64,000 bases of DNA from Herbaspirillum sp. SJZ107 (GCF_006715485.1 NZ_VFNH01000003.1:186001-250000), one strand, 5' to 3'; shown: positions 25,920 through 34,420, counted from the stretch's first letter. The notes: generated by a model not told the origin, from the letters alone. Numbers and translations are program-made.

Positions 25920-28436
25920 ATGACGACTCCTACAGCCTTGCCCGGTTTTACCCGTACCCTGCTCGCTGCTTCCCTGCTGCTGGCGTTTGCGCCGGCCTGG
26001 TCCCAGCAGGCCGCCGATGCGCCTGCCGGTACGTCCGCCGCCGCTGCGGCCCCGGCTGCGACGCCCGCGGCCGACGCTACCCCCGCCACCGCCTCGGTGA
26101 TCGTGCTCGGCTCGCGCGGCGCTGCCCGCACCGCCCTCGATGCCGCCGCGCCGGTCGGCCTGATCAGCCTCAAGGACATGCAGATGGCCGGACCGCTGGA
26201 GCTGGGCAAGCTGCTGCAGACGCTCGACCCCTCCTTCAATTTCTCGTCGACCTTCATCAGCGACGGCACCGACATCATCCGCCCGGCCACGCTGCGCTCG
26301 CTCGGCCCCGACCAGCTGCTGGTGCTGGTCAACGGCAAGCGCCGCCACCAGCAGGCGCTGGTCAACGTGCAGCAGACCATCGGCCGCGGTTCGGCCGGCA
26401 CCGACATCAATGCGATCCCGATGTCGGCGATCCAGCGCATCGAAGTGCTGCGCGACGGCGCCGCCGCCCAGTACGGCTCGGATGCCATCGCCGGCGTGAT
26501 CAACATCGTGCTCAAGCAGCAGACCGGCAGCACCCAGCTGTCCGGCAGCGTCGGCGGCGCCACCGAAGGCGGCGGCGCGCTGCGCTCGGCCAGTGCCAAC
26601 ACCGGCTGGGCGATCGGCGACGGCGGCTACGTCAACCTCACCGTCGAAGGCCGCCGCCGCGGCGAGACCAACCGCGCCGGCCTCGACACCCTGCGCGTCG
26701 ATCCGCCGCGCGTCACCCAGCGCATCGGCGACAGCCTGGCCAAGGACAAGTACTTCTGGTGGAACGCGGCGCTGCCGGCCGCCGGCGGCGAGTTCTACAG
26801 CTTTGGCGGCGTCTCGCACCGGACCGGCGATTCGGCCGGCTTCTTCCGCACCGCCGAGGACGGCCGCAACGTGCCTTCGGTGTACCCGAACGGCTTCCTG
26901 CCGAACATCCGCACCACGGTCAAGGACGGCTCGTTCGCGGTCGGCTACCGGCGCGACCTGGCCGATGGCTGGAAAGCCGACCTGTCGCTCAACCACGGCC
27001 GCAGCGAGCTCGATTTCCATGAAAAGGAAACCATCAACATCAGCTACTGGTACGAGCCGAAGCCGGGCGGCGGCATCTACGCCGAGTCGCCGCTGGAGGC
27101 GGATACCGGGGCCTTGAAATTCAGGCAGACCACCGTCAACGCCGACCTGCGCGGCCCGATCCGGATCGGCGGGCGCGAGATCTCGTTCGCCACCGGTTTC
27201 GAATACCGCCGCGACGGCTACGGCATCGATGCCGGCGATCCGGTCTCCTACCAGTACGGCCGCACCAACAATCCGGCGATCGTGATCCGCGACCAGACGG
27301 GCGGCGTGGCGGCCTCCGGCACCCAGGGCTTCCCCGGCTACACGCCGGCCACCGTGGTCGACGACAGCCGCCACAACATCGCGCTCTACCTGGATGCCGA
27401 ACACAAGCTGACGCGCGAACTGCTGCTGGGCGCTGCCGTGCGCTGGGAAAAATACTCGGACTTCGGCAGCACCACCACCGGCAAGTTGTCGCTGCGCTAC
27501 GATCCGTCGAAGACCGTCGGCCTGCGCTCCACCGTCTCGACCGGCTTCCGTGCACCCGGCGTGCAGCAGAAGTTCTACAGCTCGGTCTCGACCAACCTGA
27601 ACGCGGCCGGCGTGCTGACCGAAACGCTCACCGCACGCGAAGGCAGCACCGTGACGCGCGCCTTCGGCATCCCCAACCTGAAGCAGGAGACCTCGAAGAA
27701 CGCCAGCGTCGGCCTGGTGCTGCGGCCGATGCCGAACTTCTCGCTGACGGCCGACCTGTGGGGCATCGACATCGACGACCGCATCGTGTTCTCGTCCAAC
27801 ATCGCCCCCGAATCCGGCGCCTGCGCGACCGCGGCGGCCTGCCCGATCCGCGCCATCCTCGATCCGCTGAAGGTCGGCCAGGCGCAGTTCTTCACCAACG
27901 CCATCGACACCCGGACGCGTGGCCTCGACATCGTCGCCGAGCACACCACGCGCTGGCCGGGATCGACGCTGGTGCTGTCCGGCCAGTTCGATTTCAACCG
28001 CACCAAGGTGGTGGGCCGCCACTCCGACTCGCCGGTCCTGAGCGGCACCCAGCTGTTCGACGACGCCCAGGTGACCCTGATCGAACGCGGCCAGCCACGC
28101 CAGCACCACGTACTGTCGGCCGACTACACGCGCGGCGCCTGGAACGGCAACGTCCGTGCCAATTACTACGGCGAAGTGCAGGGCCAGGGCTTTACGGCAC
28201 CATTCGTGCAGACCTGGGATGCGAAGTGGATCCTGGACGCGACGCTGCGCTACAACGTCAGCAAGGCCACCAGCCTGACCGTCGGCGCCAACAACCTGTT
28301 CAACACCTTCCCGACCAAATGGGACCCGGTGCGCGCCGCCCCCTTCCCGCAGCTGGGCTTCACCTACTGCTGGGAGACCTGCCCGTTCGGCATCAACGGG
28401 CGCTCGTGGTATGCGCGGGTCGACGTGACGCTGTAA
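25920..28436 (+). CDS. TonB-dependent receptor, orphan
   Basis: An 838-residue outer-membrane receptor. Signal peptide (TLLAASLLLAFAPAWSQQ), an Ala/Pro-rich spacer, then the plug with GKLLQTLDPSFNFSS, LRSLGPDQLLVLVNGKRRH, IPMSAIQRIEVLRDGAAAQY and GSDAIAGVINIVLK. A barrel follows, ending RSWYARVDVTL. The plug pattern resembles receptors in the Caulobacter/Sphingomonas iron- and sugar-uptake groups. A Cys pair in FTYCWETCPFG near the end and another (ACATAAAC) in an outer loop could form disulfides. No TonB, enzyme or regulator gene adjoins it, so the ligand is open. Confidence 0.9.
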   Translation: MTTPTALPGFTRTLLAASLLLAFAPAWSQQAADAPAGTSAAAAAPAATPAADATPATASVIVLGSRGAARTALDAAAPVGLISLKDMQMAGPLELGKLLQTLDPSFNFSSTFISDGTDIIRPATLRSLGPDQLLVLVNGKRRHQQALVNVQQTIGRGSAGTDINAIPMSAIQRIEVLRDGAAAQYGSDAIAGVINIVLKQQTGSTQLSGSVGGATEGGGALRSASANTGWAIGDGGYVNLTVEGRRRGETNRAGLDTLRVDPPRVTQRIGDSLAKDKYFWWNAALPAAGGEFYSFGGVSHRTGDSAGFFRTAEDGRNVPSVYPNGFLPNIRTTVKDGSFAVGYRRDLADGWKADLSLNHGRSELDFHEKETINISYWYEPKPGGGIYAESPLEADTGALKFRQTTVNADLRGPIRIGGREISFATGFEYRRDGYGIDAGDPVSYQYGRTNNPAIVIRDQTGGVAASGTQGFPGYTPATVVDDSRHNIALYLDAEHKLTRELLLGAAVRWEKYSDFGSTTTGKLSLRYDPSKTVGLRSTVSTGFRAPGVQQKFYSSVSTNLNAAGVLTETLTAREGSTVTRAFGIPNLKQETSKNASVGLVLRPMPNFSLTADLWGIDIDDRIVFSSNIAPESGACATAAACPIRAILDPLKVGQAQFFTNAIDTRTRGLDIVAEHTTRWPGSTLVLSGQFDFNRTKVVGRHSDSPVLSGTQLFDDAQVTLIERGQPRQHHVLSADYTRGAWNGNVRANYYGEVQGQGFTAPFVQTWDAKWILDATLRYNVSKATSLTVGANNLFNTFPTKWDPVRAAPFPQLGFTYCWETCPFGINGRSWYARVDVTL

Positions 28437-28445
28437 ATCGCGCGA

Positions 28446-29000
28446 TCAGGTGTGCGTCGGCATGTGCCGGCGCTGCGCCGGGTACCAGCCTGTGAACCAG
28501 GCCGCCGCGGCCAGCGCCGCCACCGTCGCCACCAGGCTGCCGGCGTGCGGCAGCGCCGGCACGTAGACCATCATCAGGTCGGCCAGCACCAGCACGCCGA
28601 AAGCGGCCGCCCAGGCTGCGCTGATCACGTAATTCACGCGCAGGAACGCGGGACTGTCCCAGTGCTCGCGCGCTACCTGCTCGCGCGCGTACTGCAGCGA
28701 GAACGGCTGGCGCAGCACCATCGAAGCCAGCACGATCAGCATCAGGCCGGCGTCCACGCGCAGGCGCACGGCGGCGATCGGCCATTGCGGGTGCATCGCC
28801 AGCGCATACAGGGTGAGCAGGCCGAACAGGAAGAAGGTGCCGAGTTCGAGCAGCTTGATGCCGCGCCCGGGCGTGAGCAGGTCGCGGATCAGCAGGTAGG
28901 CCGAGACGGCGGCGGCGGCGCCCAGCCCGGCGGCGATGCCGGCCAGGCGCTCGGCGACCACGAAGACGATGAAGGGGGCGAATGCCAGCAGCAGGTTCAT
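28446..29000 (-). CDS. Integral membrane protein of unknown function
   Basis: A 184-residue protein with about five membrane segments (2-20, 22-38, 49-66, 78-96, then two near 128-168), starting MNLLLAFAPFIVFVVAERLA. It resembles septation-protein-A-like membrane proteins in length and layout, but I cannot assign it. AGGAGACGCAAC precedes the ATG, directly after a GC-rich hairpin. Its leader carries the conserved element also found before the CzcE-like gene. It converges on the TonB receptor gene with 9 bases between stops. Confidence 0.8.
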   Translation of the reverse strand: MNLLLAFAPFIVFVVAERLAGIAAGLGAAAAVSAYLLIRDLLTPGRGIKLLELGTFFLFGLLTLYALAMHPQWPIAAVRLRVDAGLMLIVLASMVLRQPFSLQYAREQVAREHWDSPAFLRVNYVISAAWAAAFGVLVLADLMMVYVPALPHAGSLVATVAALAAAAWFTGWYPAQRRHMPTHT

Positions 29001-29014
29001 GTTGCGTCTCCTCG

Positions 29015-29085
29015 CGGCCTGGGCAGGCGCTACCCAGGCCGGGTCACCGTTGGAGGCCGCGCCGTCGCCGCGAGTTCCCGCGCGC
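29015..29085 (-). ncRNA. Candidate cis-regulatory RNA element, copy 1
   Basis: On the minus strand, the leader of the membrane-protein gene holds a block (29085-29039) that matches a block before the CzcE-like gene at 36 of 47 positions with no gap. The best part is 19 of 20 identical (plus strand CCGGGTCACCGTTGGAGGCC). Downstream on the minus strand lies a hairpin with 8-bp arms GGCCTGGG/CCCAGGCC (29042-29018 region), ending just before the Shine-Dalgarno. The first GGCC of the block can pair either with the conserved CCGGCC or leave it free for this hairpin, so two exclusive folds are possible. No Rfam family is recognised. Confidence 0.45.
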
Positions 29086-29116
29086 GTGCAGGCATGGCGG
29101 CCGATATCGCACTGAA

Positions 29117-29137
29117 AACATGTACGTCTGACATGTT
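29117..29137. repeat. Inverted repeat upstream of porin 1
   Basis: AACATGT (29117-29123) and ACATGTT (29131-29137) form perfect 7-bp arms around a 7-base spacer. It lies 40 bp upstream of the porin -35 box. It looks like a dimeric activator or repressor site and is absent from the otherwise similar promoter of porin 2. Confidence 0.4.
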
Positions 29138-29148
29138 GCGGCATTCAT

Positions 29149-29205
29149 AAGCTGTTGTTTTGCTGAATGATTTTTATTGACAGTACATACAAGAGTAAAT
29201 AAAGT
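29149..29205 (+). promoter_or_regulatory. Porin 1 promoter
   Basis: TTGACA at 29177-29182 and TAAAGT at 29200-29205 are separated by 17 bases. The 28 bases before the -35 box (from AAGCTGTTGTTTT) are nearly identical to those at the second porin, marking a shared control region. Confidence 0.75.
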
Positions 29206-29303
29206 GCGGGGCCGTGTAACGACAGTTCCACGAAGCAAGATATAGAACACATGATACGAAAAGCAAGCGCCGGCAAGCGCAAGCTGATAAACCAGGAAAC
29301 GCA

Positions 29304-30383
29304 ATGAAAAAGACTTTCGCCGCACTCGCGGTGCTTGGTGTCTCCATGTCGAACGCGTCCGCGCAATCGAATGTCACCGTGTACGGGATTATCGACGCCG
29401 GCATCAGCCGGGTCATCAACAGCAACGGCACCCGCACCTTGGTCGAACCGGGTCAAATGCTGCCCTCGCGCTGGGGCTTTCGCGGCGAGGAAAACCTTGG
29501 CGGCGGCCTGAAGGCGCGCTTCGGCCTCGAAGGCTTGCTGCAGAACGATGTCGGCGGGGCAGGCGTACCGACCGGGACCCCCTCCACGACCGCGCTGTTC
29601 GACCGTGAAGCGACGGTTGGCCTGAGCGGCGGTTTCGGCGCTGTCAACATGGGACGACAGAATTCCCTCTCCATGATTGCGATCATCCCGACCGATCCGC
29701 AGGGCGTGGCGTTCGCAGCGAGCAACCCGAACATTCTGTTTTCGGCGGGGAACAGCGCCCCTGCCTTCGGGGCCTACGGCGCCAACAATGGCGGCTCGGC
29801 CGTGCGCCAGAGTAACTCGATCAGGTACACCTCCCCGTACTACAAGAACTTCGGCTTCGCCGTGATGCGCGCCTTCGGCGAGCAGCCCGGCTCGACCGAG
29901 AAAAACAAGTATGAAAGCGTGGCGGGCTTCTATCATACCGGTCCGCTCAACGTGGCCGCCGTGGCTACGCGCATGAAGAACATCACCGCTGGCGAGGAAG
30001 TCAAGTCCTACATCGTCGGCGCACGCTACGTCCGATCGCGCGTCACGCTGCGCTCGACCTATAGCACCAGTCGCGTCGACACCACACGCCGCAAGATCAG
30101 CGTATTCGGCGTCGGCGCCGACTACCTGGTGGCGCCGGCCGTGACCCTGACCGCCGCCGCCTACAACATCCGCCGCACCGGCGACATGAACGACGACGCG
30201 CAGGAGGCCATCGTGATCGCCAAGTACGCGCTCAGCAAGCGCAGCAACCTCTATGCCACGATCGGGGCCGCGCGCACCGGTAACGTCGTCACCGCCACCC
30301 AGGTCGACCTGGCGCAGAACTACGTCGCGGTCGGCAGCGATTCGGCGAAACGCTTTACGACGGGTATGCAGCACTTCTTCTGA
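29304..30383 (+). CDS. Gram-negative porin (Burkholderia-type)
   Basis: A 359-residue outer-membrane porin. Signal MKKTFAALAVLGVSMSNASA, the first strand SNVTVYGIIDAGISR, then alternating beta-strands and the terminal FTTGMQHFF with C-terminal Phe, the assembly signal. This is the OmpC/Omp32-like trimeric porin family of Betaproteobacteria. It is strongly paralogous to the porin at 46457-47545 (for example GQM..SRWGFRGEE.LGGGLKAR). It stops one base from the convergent CzcE-like gene. Anion-selective diffusion is typical of the family. The shared promoter with porin 2 and the position beside dicarboxylate and fatty-acid loci suggest uptake of organic acids. Confidence 0.93.
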   Translation: MKKTFAALAVLGVSMSNASAQSNVTVYGIIDAGISRVINSNGTRTLVEPGQMLPSRWGFRGEENLGGGLKARFGLEGLLQNDVGGAGVPTGTPSTTALFDREATVGLSGGFGAVNMGRQNSLSMIAIIPTDPQGVAFAASNPNILFSAGNSAPAFGAYGANNGGSAVRQSNSIRYTSPYYKNFGFAVMRAFGEQPGSTEKNKYESVAGFYHTGPLNVAAVATRMKNITAGEEVKSYIVGARYVRSRVTLRSTYSTSRVDTTRRKISVFGVGADYLVAPAVTLTAAAYNIRRTGDMNDDAQEAIVIAKYALSKRSNLYATIGAARTGNVVTATQVDLAQNYVAVGSDSAKRFTTGMQHFF

Positions 30384-30384
30384 G

Positions 30385-30726
30385 CTAATGCGGCGGCGCG
30401 CGCCAGTCGCCGCCGATGCTGTAGTTCGGATCGGGGTCGACGTAGACCGGCAGTGGCCGGCCCAGCACGCCGGGCGGCGCCACCCGGTTCAGGTCGAACA
30501 CCTGCACCAGCGGCGACACGTGGAAGTCCCAGCCGAATTCGCTGCCGCCGGCCACGAAGCGGACGGTGTCGCCGCCGGTGACGTTGACCCAGCGGGTGTC
30601 AGGGGTGATGACCACGCTGTGGGCGGCGGCGGATGCCGGGATCGCCATGCCGAGCAGGTCGGCGCGCTGCTGGACCGGGGCGCAGGCGCCCAGCAGCGCA
30701 AGGAAGGAACAGACGAACAGTCGCAT
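30385..30726 (-). CDS. CzcE-like copper/heavy-metal-binding lipoprotein
   Basis: A 113-residue exported protein. Lipobox ALLGAC follows MRLFVCSF. The mature part shows ITPDTRWVNVTGGDTVRF, GWDFHVS, VFDLNRVAPPGVLG and VYVDPDPNY, which I recognise as the pattern of the CzcE family (a periplasmic Cu(II)-binding protein in Cupriavidus). No other metal-resistance gene is nearby. The ATG is at 30726; the open frame extends four codons further but lacks a signal. The leader contains copy 2 of the conserved element. It is the only gene between the porin and the CoA-transferase operon and could be read through from the latter. Confidence 0.8.
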   Translation of the reverse strand: MRLFVCSFLALLGACAPVQQRADLLGMAIPASAAAHSVVITPDTRWVNVTGGDTVRFVAGGSEFGWDFHVSPLVQVFDLNRVAPPGVLGRPLPVYVDPDPNYSIGGDWRAPPH

Positions 30727-30745
30727 GGCACGCTCCGCCAAAACC

Positions 30746-30810
30746 GGCGCCCGGCCGTGCTGGCCGGGTTACCGTTGGAGGCCATGCGCCCGCCACGAGT
30801 TCCCGGCGCC
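30746..30810 (-). ncRNA. Candidate cis-regulatory RNA element, copy 2
   Basis: The block 30810-30764 on the minus strand matches copy 1 at 36 of 47 positions without gaps (plus strand CCGGGTTACCGTTGGAGGCC). It begins 2 bases after the CoA-transferase stop codon and precedes the CzcE-like start by 38 bases. A 5-bp stem (GCGCC/GGCGC) can enclose the GGGAACTCG segment, and a hairpin CCCGGCC/GGCCGGG (30768-30750) lies downstream. As in copy 1, TGGCC can alternatively pair with GGCCA of that hairpin. Conserved sequence plus competing helices suggest a leader RNA switch. Confidence 0.45.
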
Positions 30811-30812
30811 TT

Positions 30813-32027
30813 TCACACCACGCCGCGTGCCTTCAGCCCGGCCAGCCTGTCCTCGTCCAGCCCCAGCAGATCGCGCAGCACTTCCTGCGTGCCCTCCCCC
30901 AGTTGCGGCGGCGCCCGCCGTACCGGCAGCCGCTCGCCGTCGAACCGGTAGGGCGACGCCATCACGTGCACGCTGCCCACTTCCGGGTGGTCCATCGTGT
31001 TCACCAGCCCGCCCTCGACCGCGCGGCGCGAGGTCAGCGCCTCGTGCAGGCCCGCCACTTCGCCGCACGGGATACCGACCTTGCTCATGCGCTCGAGCAG
31101 CTCGGCGCGCTTGCGCGAGGCCAGTTCGCGCCGGATTTCCGGCATCAGCTCGTCGCGGTGCACGGTGCGCGTGATGTTGGTTCTAAAACGCTCGTCGCTG
31201 GCGAGATCCGGGCGGTCGATCACGTCGGTGCAGAAGCGCAGGTACTGGCCGTTGTTGCCGACCGCGACCACCAGCGGACCGTCCGCCGCCTCGTACACGC
31301 CATACGGCATGATCGACGGGTGGCCATTGCCGAAGCGCGGCGGATCGTTCCCGCGCAGCAGGGCTTCCAGGCCGTAGTAGGCGCTGATCATCAGGCCGCA
31401 GTCGAACAGCGCCATGCCGACGTGGCGCCCCTGCCCCGTCTTTTCGCGCTGGAACAGCGCCGCCAGCACGGCCTGGGCCGCATACATCCCGGTCATCATG
31501 TCGACCGCGGCGACGCCGAATTTCAGCGGCGGCTGGGTCGGCTCGCCGTTCAGCGCCATCAGGCCGGCCTCGCCCTGGATCACCAGGTCGTAGCCGGGAC
31601 GCGCCGCTTCCGGGCCGGTGCGGTCGTAGCCGGTGATCGAGCAGTACACGAGGCCGGGCTGTTCCTTGCTCATCTCCTCGTAGCCGAGGCCGAGCCGCTC
31701 GATGTCGCCGAACTTGAAGTTCTGGATCACGACGTCGCTCTTGCGGATCAGCGCACGCGCCAGTTCCTGGCCTTCCGGCGTCTTCAGGTCCAGGCACACC
31801 GAGCGCTTGTTGCGGTTGACGCTATTGAAATAGGCGGTCTCGGTGGAGCCGATGCGCATGCCCCAGTCGCGCGTGTCGTCGCCGCGCTGCGGATGCTCGA
31901 CCTTGATCACTTCGGCGCCAAGGTCGCCCAGCGCCATGGCGCACCAGGGACCGGCCAGCACGCGCGACAGGTCGAGCACCCGCACGCCCGCCAGCGGCAG
32001 CTTGCCCAGCTTGCTATCGGTGGTCAC
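30813..32027 (-). CDS. CaiB/BaiF family (class III) CoA transferase
   Basis: A 404-residue cytosolic enzyme. Family marks are GVRVLDLSRVLAGPWCAMAL, DLGAEVIKVEHPQRGD, NRNKRSVCLDL and RPGYDLVIQGEAGLM, where Asp147 should form the acyl-aspartyl intermediate. It would move CoA from an acyl-CoA donor to a free carboxylate. It is the last of five minus-strand genes with pimeloyl-CoA-type enzymes, so it probably activates a dicarboxylate using succinyl-CoA or the product thioester, in place of the PimA ligase of Rhodopseudomonas. The GTG at 32027 has GAGGGG upstream. The substrate is inferred. Confidence 0.88.
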   Translation of the reverse strand: MTTDSKLGKLPLAGVRVLDLSRVLAGPWCAMALGDLGAEVIKVEHPQRGDDTRDWGMRIGSTETAYFNSVNRNKRSVCLDLKTPEGQELARALIRKSDVVIQNFKFGDIERLGLGYEEMSKEQPGLVYCSITGYDRTGPEAARPGYDLVIQGEAGLMALNGEPTQPPLKFGVAAVDMMTGMYAAQAVLAALFQREKTGQGRHVGMALFDCGLMISAYYGLEALLRGNDPPRFGNGHPSIMPYGVYEAADGPLVVAVGNNGQYLRFCTDVIDRPDLASDERFRTNITRTVHRDELMPEIRRELASRKRAELLERMSKVGIPCGEVAGLHEALTSRRAVEGGLVNTMDHPEVGSVHVMASPYRFDGERLPVRRAPPQLGEGTQEVLRDLLGLDEDRLAGLKARGVV

Positions 32028-32037
32028 GGTCGTCCCC

Positions 32038-33180
32038 TCACGCCGCCAGGCGGCGGCCGAGCGCGATGTAGCGCGCCAGGTGATGGTCTTCGTCACCGAG
32101 CTGGTGATCGATCATCACCAGGCGCTTGGCGTAGTGGGCCAGCGGCAGTTCCCAGGTCATGCCGATGCCGCCGTGCAGCTGGATGCATTCCTCGGCCACC
32201 AGGGTGCCGATGCGGCCGATGCTGGCCTTGGCCGCCGACAGCGCGCGCTCGCGCACGATACGGTCGCCGTCCAGCACGGCCGCGGCATTGATCACCGCCG
32301 AACGCGCCTGCTCGATTTCCAGCAGCAGGTCGGCCATGCGGTGCTGCAGCGCCTGGAAGCTGCCGATCGGCACGCCGAACTGCTTGCGGGTGCGCAGGTA
32401 GTCCAGGGTCGCGGCCTTGGCCGCTTCCATCGCGCCCAGGCTTTCCGCGCACAGCGCCAGCACGCCGCGGCCGACGGCGCGTTCCAGCACCGCGTAGCCC
32501 TGCCCCTCTGCGCCCAGCAGCGCGCCGGCGTCCAGCTGGACGTCGTTGAAACGCAGCTCGGCCACGCGGCCGCCGTCGATGGTCGGCGATCCCACGATCT
32601 GCACGCCAGGCGCATCCCTGGCCACCAGGAACAGCGAGATGCCGGCTTCGTCGTCGACGGCGCCGGCGCTGCGTGCCGACACCACGAACCAGTCCGCCGC
32701 TTCGCCCTGCGCCACCACGGCCTTGGCGCCGTTCAATACCCAGCCCTCGCCGCCCCGTTCGGCGCGCGTCTGCACCCGCGCCAGTTCGTAATGCGTTTCC
32801 GGTTCGTCGTGGGCAAAGCCGGCGATGGCGCTGCCGTCGGCGATGGATGCCAGCCGGGCCTTCTGCTCGTCGCTGCCGGCGGCGGCGATGGCCTCGGCGG
32901 CCAGCACCGCGCTGCCGAGGAAGGGCTCGATCACCAGGCCGCGGCCGAGCGCCTCGAACACCACGGCGATGTCGAAACCGCCGCCGCCGAAGCCGCCATC
33001 CTCTTCGCGCAGCAGGGCGCCGATCACGCCCAGCTCGGCGAACTGCTGCCACATGGCTTTGGAATATCCCTCGCTTGATGCGGCGATGCGATCGCGCGTC
33101 TCGAAGCCGTACTGTTCGGCGATAAAGCGGTTCAGGCTGTCCGCCAGCATGCGCCGTTCTTCAGTGTGTTCGAAGTTCAT
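32038..33180 (-). CDS. Acyl-CoA dehydrogenase, small-subunit (PimD-like)
   Basis: A 380-residue flavoprotein of the acyl-CoA dehydrogenase fold (VGRGVLALCAESLGAMEAA, RTRKQFGVPIGSFQALQHRMAD, ECIQLHGGIGMTWE). It lacks a glutamate at the usual base positions, and the N-terminal catalytic loop is short. That fits the non-catalytic partner of a heteromeric dehydrogenase, as annotated for pimeloyl-CoA dehydrogenase small subunits. It sits 10 bases after its large-subunit partner gene and 10 bases before the CoA transferase. Expected action: alpha,beta-dehydrogenation of a dicarboxylyl-CoA, passing electrons to ETF. Confidence 0.87.
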   Translation of the reverse strand: MNFEHTEERRMLADSLNRFIAEQYGFETRDRIAASSEGYSKAMWQQFAELGVIGALLREEDGGFGGGGFDIAVVFEALGRGLVIEPFLGSAVLAAEAIAAAGSDEQKARLASIADGSAIAGFAHDEPETHYELARVQTRAERGGEGWVLNGAKAVVAQGEAADWFVVSARSAGAVDDEAGISLFLVARDAPGVQIVGSPTIDGGRVAELRFNDVQLDAGALLGAEGQGYAVLERAVGRGVLALCAESLGAMEAAKAATLDYLRTRKQFGVPIGSFQALQHRMADLLLEIEQARSAVINAAAVLDGDRIVRERALSAAKASIGRIGTLVAEECIQLHGGIGMTWELPLAHYAKRLVMIDHQLGDEDHHLARYIALGRRLAA

Positions 33181-33190
33181 GGTCTTGCCC

Positions 33191-34399
33191 TCACAGTCCG
33201 AGGATCATCTTGGAGATGATGTTCTTCTGGATTTCGTTGGAGCCGCCGAAGATCGACAGCTTGCGGTTGTTGAAGTACTGGGCCGAGGCGGCTGCCGCGA
33301 AGTCCGGGCCGAACTGCGGGCCGTCGTAGGCGGCGTCCAGCATGTCCTGGCTGAACGGGCGCGCATACACGCCCATCGCGCGGCGTGCCAGCGCATTGAT
33401 CTCCTGGCGGATCTCGGTGCCGCGGATCTTCAGCATCGAGCTTTCCGCACCCGGCACGCCGCCGCCGGCGACCGCCGCGATCACGCGCAGGTTGGTGGTC
33501 TTCATGTTCTCGAGGTCGATCTCGACCCGCGCCAGGCGCGCCGCGAATGCCGGGTCGTCCAGCAGCGGCTTGCCGTTGCGGGTCTGTTCAAAGGCAATGC
33601 GCTTCAGGCGTTCCAGCCCGGCCACCGAGAAGCCGACGCCGGCGATGTTGGTGCGCTCGTAGGTCAGCAGGTACTTGGCGCAGGTCCAGCCGCGGTTTTC
33701 CTGGCCGACCAGGTTGTCGACCGGCACGCGGACGTCGGTAAAGAAGACTTCATTGACTTCATGCTCGCCGTCGAGCAGGACGATCGGGCGCACTTCGACG
33801 CCGGGCGTGTTCATGTCGATCAGCAGGAAGCTGATGCCTTCCTGCTTCTTGGCCTCGCGGTCGGTGCGCACCAGGCAGAAGATCATGTTGGCGTGCTGGC
33901 CGAGCGTGGTCCAGGTCTTCTGGCCGTTGACGATGTAGTGCTCGCCCTGCGCATCGACGCCGCGCACGGCGGTGGTCTTGACCGCCGCCAGGTCGGAGCC
34001 GGCGCCCGGTTCCGAATAGCCCTGGCACCACCAGTCGGACCCGTCGAGGATGCGCGGCAGCCAATAGCGCTTCTGCGCTTCGTTGCCGTACTTGATCAGC
34101 ACCGGGCCCAGCATGTTGACGCCGAAGGGCACGATGCGCGGCGCATTCGCCAGCGCGCACTCGTTCTCGAAAATGAATTTTTCGACGGCGGTCCAGCCCG
34201 GGCCGCCGTATTCCTCGGGCCAGTGGTTGGCCAGCCAGCCGCGCTCGTTCAGGATGGCGTGCCATTCCTGCATGTCGGCCTTGCTCAAGTGCTTGCCGTT
34301 GGCGACCTTGTCGGACAGGCGTTGGGGGAGCTTCTCGGCCAGGAAGGCGCGCACTTCGGCGCGGAAGGCTTCTTCTTCGGGGGTGAAATTCAGGTCCAT
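33191..34399 (-). CDS. Acyl-CoA dehydrogenase, large-subunit (PimC-like)
   Basis: A 402-residue flavoprotein with GWLANHWPEEYGGPGW, CQGYSEPGAGSDLAA, NGQKTWTT and the C-terminal FGGSNEIQKNIISKMILGL. The position that is Glu in short- and medium-chain enzymes (YEGT) is Gly here. The likely base is Glu248 in YLLTYERTNIAG, the position used in alpha2-beta2 steroid and dicarboxylyl-CoA dehydrogenases. It therefore probably works only together with the adjacent PimD-like subunit. It lies in a tight operon, 21 bases from the thiolase stop. Confidence 0.9.
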   Translation of the reverse strand: MDLNFTPEEEAFRAEVRAFLAEKLPQRLSDKVANGKHLSKADMQEWHAILNERGWLANHWPEEYGGPGWTAVEKFIFENECALANAPRIVPFGVNMLGPVLIKYGNEAQKRYWLPRILDGSDWWCQGYSEPGAGSDLAAVKTTAVRGVDAQGEHYIVNGQKTWTTLGQHANMIFCLVRTDREAKKQEGISFLLIDMNTPGVEVRPIVLLDGEHEVNEVFFTDVRVPVDNLVGQENRGWTCAKYLLTYERTNIAGVGFSVAGLERLKRIAFEQTRNGKPLLDDPAFAARLARVEIDLENMKTTNLRVIAAVAGGGVPGAESSMLKIRGTEIRQEINALARRAMGVYARPFSQDMLDAAYDGPQFGPDFAAAASAQYFNNRKLSIFGGSNEIQKNIISKMILGL

Positions 34400-34420
34400 G
34401 GAATCCTCGTACTCGTACGA

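Noticed and set aside
29039-29085. Similarity of the plus-strand core (GGGTYACCGTTGG) to the 3' part of the cyclic-di-GMP-I riboswitch
   Set aside because: No 5' GGGCAAACC half is present upstream, and on the plus strand copy 2 would read into the 3' end of an antisense gene. The consistent orientation is minus.
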